From Caldifarciminota bacterium (GTDB taxonomy: Bacteria > Hydrothermota > Tepidihabitantia > Tepidihabitantales > Tepidihabitantaceae): a stretch of DNA of 11,076 nt. Positions within the stretch are counted from its first letter, which is position 1, and each line of letters opens with the position of its first letter. The DNA lies in assembly GCA_016935775.1 (NCBI GenBank), contig JAFGQF010000239.1, forward strand, positions 1 through 11,076. Direction: 5' to 3'. This document shows positions 6,693 through 11,076 of this stretch, one piece after another. The translations under genes and the position numbers were made by a program. The notes below the pieces were generated by a model that was not told the DNA's origin, ran no database searches, and saw only the letters and a program-made list of their open reading frames with translations.

Positions 6693-7595
6693 ATGTTCAG
6701 CTCGCCCATCGGGATAATCTGCCACGGCGGCGCGGGCACCATCAAGGACCCGGCCGCGCATGCCGCCGGGCTGGACGAGGCGATCCGCGCCGGCTACCAG
6801 CTCTTGCGCCAGAGCGCCGAGGCCGACAAGGCGGTGGTGCACGCGGTCCGGCTGATGGAGGACAACCCGGTGTTCAACTGCGGGACCGGCTCGAAGCTGA
6901 CCGTTGGCGGCCGGGCCGAAATGGACGCCGCGGTGATGAACCAGGACGGACGGTTTGGAGGGGTTTGCTGTATCACCGGGGTGAAGAACCCCATCCTGGT
7001 AGCGGAGAGGGTGATGCGCGATACCGACCACCTGCTGCTCTCGGGCGAGGGCGCGGTGCGGTTTGCCCGGCAAGCCGGGTTCGAGGAGTTCGACACGGTG
7101 ACCGACCGGGCGCGGGCGCAGCTCGAAGAGTTCTTCAAGGACCCGGGCAGCGGCCGGTTCCCGAAGTCGGCCGGCCGCGGCACGGCCGGGGCGGTGGCGA
7201 TTGACCGGCACGGGCGGGTGGCGGCCGCGACCTCGAGCGGCGGCATCACCGGCCGGCTGCCGGGCCGGGTGGGCGACTCGGCGCTGTTGGGCTGCGGCAC
7301 CTTTGCCGGGCCGTCGGGCGCCGTATCATGCACCGGGCACGGCGAAGAGATAATGCGGGCGATGCTCGGGCGCGAGGTGGTGGAGAAGATGCGGACGATG
7401 CCCGCGGCGGTGGCGGTGACGCTGGCGATTTCCGAATCGAAGCGGCGCAAGCAGGACGTTGGCGTGGTCGGGCTGGACGCTCGCGGCACGGTCGGGTTCG
7501 GGCATACGACCCCGGACATGGCCTGGGGCTATATGGTCGCCGACCGGGTGTTCCTGTTCAACGAGGTGAAGCCGAAGCGCCGGGTGACCGGATGA
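6693..7595 (+). CDS. Isoaspartyl peptidase / L-asparaginase (Ntn hydrolase, family T2)
   Basis: Plant-type asparaginase that hydrolyses isoaspartyl dipeptides and asparagine, clearing damaged peptides. It matures by self-cleavage into two chains. The 300-residue product has HGGAGT (11-16), FNCGTGSKLT (61-70) and the autocleavage site GRG|T164AGAVAID, which makes T164 the new N-terminal nucleophile. Substrate residues R192 and D195 lie in GRVGDS, and T214-G215 lie in SCTGHGE. The E. coli IaaA residue T197 corresponds by counting to S182 (TSSGG instead of TSTGG), a conservative change. There is no signal peptide, so it is cytosolic. ATG 6693 is 3 nt after the mutM stop without a well-placed ribosome site. 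The TGA stop overlaps the next gene's ATG (ATGA, 7592-7595). A glycosylasparaginase-like specificity is less likely. Confidence 0.92.
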   Translation: MFSSPIGIICHGGAGTIKDPAAHAAGLDEAIRAGYQLLRQSAEADKAVVHAVRLMEDNPVFNCGTGSKLTVGGRAEMDAAVMNQDGRFGGVCCITGVKNPILVAERVMRDTDHLLLSGEGAVRFARQAGFEEFDTVTDRARAQLEEFFKDPGSGRFPKSAGRGTAGAVAIDRHGRVAAATSSGGITGRLPGRVGDSALLGCGTFAGPSGAVSCTGHGEEIMRAMLGREVVEKMRTMPAAVAVTLAISESKRRKQDVGVVGLDARGTVGFGHTTPDMAWGYMVADRVFLFNEVKPKRRVTG

Positions 7596-10408
7596 AGCGC
7601 CTGGCTCGTCTCGCGGTCACGGCGCTGCTGCTGGCGGCCGGCGCGGCGCCGGCCCAGCTCTACTACTTCGGCAAGAACAAGGTCCAGACCCGCGACTACC
7701 GGTTCCAGGAACTGGAGACCGGGCATTTCCGCGTGCTGTTCTACCCGGGCGGCGAGTCGATGGCCGAGTTCGCGGCCAGGAGCGCCGAGAAGTTCTACGC
7801 CGACCTAGTGCGCGACCTCGGGGTGGAAATCGAGTTCAAGATACCGCTGATTCTCTACCTGTCGCCGACCCAGTTTGCCGAGACCAACGTCATAACAGAC
7901 ATTATCGAGGAGGGCGTCGGCGGTTTCTCGGAGCTGTTCAAGAACCGCATCGTCCTGCCGTTCAACGGCTCCTACGACGACTTCCATCATGTCATCGGCC
8001 ACGAGATAACCCACATCTTCCAGTTCGAGATGTTCTACCGTTCGCGGCTGGCCGCGCTGCTGGGCGCGGTGGACGAGTTCCAGATACCGCTCTGGGTGCT
8101 GGAAGGGCACGCCGAGTTCCAGTCTGGCTGGGTGAACGTCGAGAACGAGATATTCATGCGCGACCTGGTGCTGAACAACCGGCTGGTGCCGCTGCACGAA
8201 CTGCACGACGGCTACGGCTACCTGGTCTACCGCGAGGGCGAGTCGTTCTACTACTACGTCGAGGAGCGCTACGGCCGACAGAAGGCGTTCGAGTTCCTGC
8301 ACAGCCTGCGCCAGAAGCGCAACCTGGAGGCGACTTTCGCGCAGGTGTTCGGGATGAAGGTCGATGAGTTCAGCGCCGAATGGGAGAAGTGGCTCAGGAT
8401 GCGCTACTGGCCGCAGGTGACCGGGCTGGCGGCGTTCGACACGCTGGCCGAGCTCGTCACCGACCACCGCAAGGACGGCTCGACCTACAACACCGCGCCC
8501 GCGCTCTCGCCCAGCGGCACCAAGATCGCCTTCGTCTCCGACCGGCTCGAGTACGTGGACCTCTACGTCATCTCGGCGCTCGACGGCCGGGTGCTCAGGC
8601 GGCTGGTGCGGGGTGAGCGCTCGGGAGGGTTCGAGACGATGCACCTGCTGCGGCCGGGCGTGGCCTGGTCGCCGGACGAGAGAACCATCGCGGTCGTCAC
8701 CCGCAGCGCGGGCCGCGACAACATCACCCTGGTCGACTACCCCGGCGGCAAGGTGCGGCGCCGGATCGGCGTCGGGCTCGACGCGGTCTACACCCCGCGA
8801 TTCTCGCCCGACGGCGGCCGGCTCGTCTTCGTCGGACAGCGCAACGGGTTCAGCGATGTCTACGTGGTGGATGTCGCGGGCGGCGAGCCCGAACGCGTCA
8901 CCTTCGACATCTATGAGGACAAGGACCCGGTCTTCTCGCCCTCGGGCGACAGCATCGCCTTCGTGTCGGACCGTCCCGACCAGGGCGGCGAATGGTTGCC
9001 GGGCGCCTACTCCCTCTGGCTGCGCGACCCCGGCGGCAAGCTCCACCGGCTCACCGAAGCCTGCACCGGGCTCGGCCACCCCGAATTCGCCGGCAACACC
9101 GGCAAGCTGCTGTTCGTGGCCGGCGACTCGGCGCGCAACCTCTACGTCCACGACCTCGCCTCGGGCAAGGTGACCAACCGGACGACCTTCCTCGGCGAAG
9201 TCTCCTACCCGACGGTCTCCTCGGACGGCCGCAAGCTCGCCTTCGCCTACTTCAGCAACGTCGGCTGGGACATCGCGACGGTGCTGGACCCGCTCGAACG
9301 GATACCCGAAACCACGGCCGGCACGCAAGCCTGCCGCAAGCCGGACACGGCGAGCTTCCGGCGCCAGGGGCTCGACTTCGAACGGGTGAAGAAGGCGCGG
9401 TTTGGCCTCTCGCCCGATTACGCCGTGGGCGCGGCATCCTACAGCAGCTACGGCGGACTCGCCGGGCTCGTCAACGTCGCCTTCAGCGACATGCTCGGCA
9501 ACCACCGCTTCGGGCTCTACACCGACATCTACGGCGACATCATCAACTCAGACCTGGTACTCGAGTACTGGCTGCTCCCGCACCGCGTGGACTACGGGTT
9601 CACCCTTTTCCAGTACCGCGAAACGCCCTACTACGCGCCCGGCTACGCGATCGTGGACCGGGTCAACCGTGGCGGCCAGGCCATCGCCGGCTACCCCTTC
9701 GATAAGTTCACCAGGGTCGAAGCCGGGCTCACCGGCTACGCCAGCCAGGTCAGCCTCTACGGCTTCGACCAGCAGGGCTGGTATCTCGACACCCTCTGGT
9801 GGGACCGGGTCTTCTACGCCTCGCCGGCGCTGGTCTTCGACAACACCTACTGGACCTGGCAGGGCCCGGCGCGCGGCACCCGCGCCCGCATCGGCGCCGA
9901 CATCTCATTCCTTTCCAGCCGGCAATTCCACGACGTCTACCTCGACTTCCGCAACTACCAGAGGTTCGGCCGGCGCACGGTGCTCGCCACCCGGCTCTTC
10001 GGCCTGGGCGGGTTCGGCCGCGACGCGGACCGCTACTACCTTGGAGGCGAGGCGGTCCGGGGCTACAACTGGGGCGAGTTCTACGACGACGCCGGGCCGG
10101 GAATCGCGCTGGCCAACCTCGAACTGCGCGTTCCCTTCATCGACCGAATCAAGCTCGCCGCGCCGCTGCCGCTCGAGTTCGGCGGCATCCGCGGCGTGGT
10201 GTTTGCCGACGCCGGGCTTGTCCTGCGCGACAGCCTGCGGGTATGGGACGCGGAAAAACGCCGGCTCGACGACTTAAAGCTCGGGGTCGGGGCGGGCATC
10301 CGGGTCCAGGTCTCCTACTTCTTCCTCAAATTCGACTGGGCCTGGCCGCTGTCGGCCACCGACGACCGGGGCGGGAAGTTCCACTTCGGACTTGGGACTG
10401 AATACTAG
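7592..10408 (+). CDS. Metallopeptidase-like / TolB propeller / Omp85 barrel fusion, outer membrane
   Basis: A 938-residue envelope protein without a recognised name. Residues 1-21 are a signal peptide (cleavage predicted at APA|Q22). Residues about 36-275 look like an MA-clan metallopeptidase: HEITH (137-141) gives two zinc ligands and the catalytic Glu, and LEGHAEF (170-176) offers E171 as third ligand. Residues about 295-565 hold six PD40/TolB blades with SPSGTKIAFVSDR-type motifs near 306, 360, 405, 450, 501 and 543. Residues about 605-938 form a beta-barrel of the Omp85/BamA surface-antigen type, with YYLGGEAVRGYNWGEF (815-830) containing the VRGY loop motif and a final FHFGLGTEY ending in an aromatic. 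No POTRA domain is visible. ATG 7592 is chosen over GTG 7328 because it overlaps the asparaginase stop, has GGGTGA at 7582-7587, and begins directly with a signal peptide. The propeller and peptidase would face the periplasm. Substrate and secreted cargo are unknown. Confidence 0.88.
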   Translation: MKRLARLAVTALLLAAGAAPAQLYYFGKNKVQTRDYRFQELETGHFRVLFYPGGESMAEFAARSAEKFYADLVRDLGVEIEFKIPLILYLSPTQFAETNVITDIIEEGVGGFSELFKNRIVLPFNGSYDDFHHVIGHEITHIFQFEMFYRSRLAALLGAVDEFQIPLWVLEGHAEFQSGWVNVENEIFMRDLVLNNRLVPLHELHDGYGYLVYREGESFYYYVEERYGRQKAFEFLHSLRQKRNLEATFAQVFGMKVDEFSAEWEKWLRMRYWPQVTGLAAFDTLAELVTDHRKDGSTYNTAPALSPSGTKIAFVSDRLEYVDLYVISALDGRVLRRLVRGERSGGFETMHLLRPGVAWSPDERTIAVVTRSAGRDNITLVDYPGGKVRRRIGVGLDAVYTPRFSPDGGRLVFVGQRNGFSDVYVVDVAGGEPERVTFDIYEDKDPVFSPSGDSIAFVSDRPDQGGEWLPGAYSLWLRDPGGKLHRLTEACTGLGHPEFAGNTGKLLFVAGDSARNLYVHDLASGKVTNRTTFLGEVSYPTVSSDGRKLAFAYFSNVGWDIATVLDPLERIPETTAGTQACRKPDTASFRRQGLDFERVKKARFGLSPDYAVGAASYSSYGGLAGLVNVAFSDMLGNHRFGLYTDIYGDIINSDLVLEYWLLPHRVDYGFTLFQYRETPYYAPGYAIVDRVNRGGQAIAGYPFDKFTRVEAGLTGYASQVSLYGFDQQGWYLDTLWWDRVFYASPALVFDNTYWTWQGPARGTRARIGADISFLSSRQFHDVYLDFRNYQRFGRRTVLATRLFGLGGFGRDADRYYLGGEAVRGYNWGEFYDDAGPGIALANLELRVPFIDRIKLAAPLPLEFGGIRGVVFADAGLVLRDSLRVWDAEKRRLDDLKLGVGAGIRVQVSYFFLKFDWAWPLSATDDRGGKFHFGLGTEY

Positions 10409-11076
10409 GGCGGCGTTCGTCGGTGCGTGCCTGCTGGCCGCGGGCTGCGTTCGTTACGTCAACCTGGGCGAGCCGCCCGCGCCGGACCAGGCACCGAAGG
10501 TCGCGGTCGAGCGACTGCAGATGCTCGAATCCTTCCGGTTCCGGGTGGATTTCCACACCGACGCCCCGTTCGACGTCGGCGCTTCGTTCCGGGGCAACTG
10601 GCAGGCACCAGACCGGGAGGCGTGGCAGGGCGCGTGGTTCCGGGCGGGGCGGCGCGAGCCGGTGGAGCTGGTCGCGGCCGGGGAGATCCAGTACCGGCGC
10701 GAGGGGCGGGACTGGGAGCGGGAGCCGCGCGGGGTTGAAACCCGGGTGCTGGAGCAGCTCCGGCAGGTGCTGGAGCGGCCGCACTTCACCCGGACCGAAG
10801 ACCGCTCCGGACGCTGGCACTACCGGTTCGAGCCCTGGCTGCCGCTCCTGGACCCGGGCCGGCAGCGTACTTTCCAGGCGAGCCTGCTGGTGGAACCGAC
10901 GACCGGACTGCCGGTGTCAATCAGCGCGCGTGACAGTTCGGGCGGTGCGCACTGGGACATCCGGCTTGACCGGTTCAACCGGGCCGCCGCGGTCAGGCTG
11001 CCCTTCCGTCCCGAGGTCAGCGTCCGGCTGGAGGCCGAGCGCCGGGTAAGCCGGCGGGAGTCGGACCTGATGGTGC
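10392..11076 (+). CDS. Lipoprotein, LolA/LppX-like (partial, runs off the right edge)
   Basis: An open frame without stops runs from TTG 10392 to the window end (228 codons). It begins MGLNTRAAFVGACLLAAGC, a signal peptide with lipobox LAAGC; the lipidated Cys is encoded at 10446-10448. The mature part has an N-terminal linker (VRYVNLGEPPAPDQAP), a helix (VAVERLQMLESF) and then alternating strands with phrases such as FRGNWQAPD and AGEIQYRREGRDWERE. I read this pattern as the LolA/LprG-LppX half-barrel fold of lipid-binding lipoproteins, without a signature motif to prove it. No ATG or GTG precedes the lipobox in frame; TTG 10392 overlaps the upstream gene by 17 nt, and CTG 10398 is the alternative. 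There is no clear ribosome site, so coupling to the barrel fusion is likely. The C-terminus is outside the window. Confidence 0.7.
   Translation, partial: MGLNTRAAFVGACLLAAGCVRYVNLGEPPAPDQAPKVAVERLQMLESFRFRVDFHTDAPFDVGASFRGNWQAPDREAWQGAWFRAGRREPVELVAAGEIQYRREGRDWEREPRGVETRVLEQLRQVLERPHFTRTEDRSGRWHYRFEPWLPLLDPGRQRTFQASLLVEPTTGLPVSISARDSSGGAHWDIRLDRFNRAAAVRLPFRPEVSVRLEAERRVSRRESDLMV

Noticed and set aside
6713..6718. GATAAT resembling a -10 inside the asparaginase gene start
   Set aside because: No -35 at suitable distance (GCGATG there), and it lies within coding sequence.
7328..7591. Upstream GTG extension of the barrel fusion (would give 1026 residues)
   Set aside because: The 88 extra residues overlap the asparaginase in another frame and would bury the signal peptide. 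ATG 7592 has an ATGA overlap and GGGTGA in position.
7805..9505. 566-codon - strand frame opposite the barrel fusion
   Set aside because: Shadow of the HEITH, PD40 and barrel coding sequence; no recognisable motif and biased composition.
9402..10277. 291-codon Ser/Thr/Ala-rich + strand frame inside the fusion gene
   Set aside because: Out-of-frame reading of the barrel; low complexity and no start signal.
10423..11049. Alternative + strand frame at the right end
   Set aside because: Composition is Ser/Arg/Trp-rich shadow. The frame with lipobox LAAGC and ordinary strand-like composition is open to the edge and far more credible.

Overview
This is a GC-rich, densely coding bacterial window in which every supported gene lies on the + strand. 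I see seven complete protein genes and one truncated by the right edge. No RNA gene, CRISPR array, insertion sequence or intrinsic terminator was found. The source cannot be fixed from the sequence. Three traits point to a Gram-negative (diderm) lineage of the FCB/WOR-3 type: YVTN propeller repeats of the 'YNPxxNKVYCAN' style, a type-A-like C-terminal sorting tail, and an Omp85 barrel with signal peptides that leave glutamine at +1. The WOR-3 suggestion comes from recalled protein style, not from a database search.

Layout. Positions 1-138 are the only upstream intergenic stretch. They hold a short copy of an 'ACCACGAAGACAC'-type intergenic repeat, a good -35/-10 promoter (72-100) and a Shine-Dalgarno. 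Next comes a tight three-gene cluster: inositol-3-phosphate synthase (139-1284), thymidylate kinase (1288-1926) and an exported S41 PDZ protease of the CtpA/Prc type (1923-3452). Their junctions are a 3-nt gap and an ATGA overlap. After 48 nt comes a secreted 764-residue protein (3501-5795) made of sixteen 42-residue YVTN blades plus a sorting-like tail. A short gap (5796-5852) contains a possible promoter so close to the next start that the transcript could be leaderless.

The second cluster is mutM (5853-6689), an isoaspartyl peptidase/L-asparaginase (6693-7595), a 938-residue outer-membrane fusion (7592-10408) and a lipoprotein (10392 to beyond the edge). It is again linked by a 3-nt gap and short overlaps. 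The fusion is the most unusual gene: one polypeptide carries a signal peptide, an HExxH...E metallopeptidase-like domain, a six-bladed TolB/PD40 propeller and an Omp85/BamA-type barrel with the VRGY motif and a C-terminal aromatic residue. The adjacent lipoprotein has a LolA/LppX-like look and its start overlaps the fusion gene.

How the genes may work together. The left cluster mixes lipid or solute inositol synthesis, dTTP supply and envelope proteolysis. The right cluster pairs two damage-repair enzymes (oxidised bases in DNA, isoaspartyl peptides) with two envelope proteins. Coupled junctions suggest co-transcription; functional linkage is inference.
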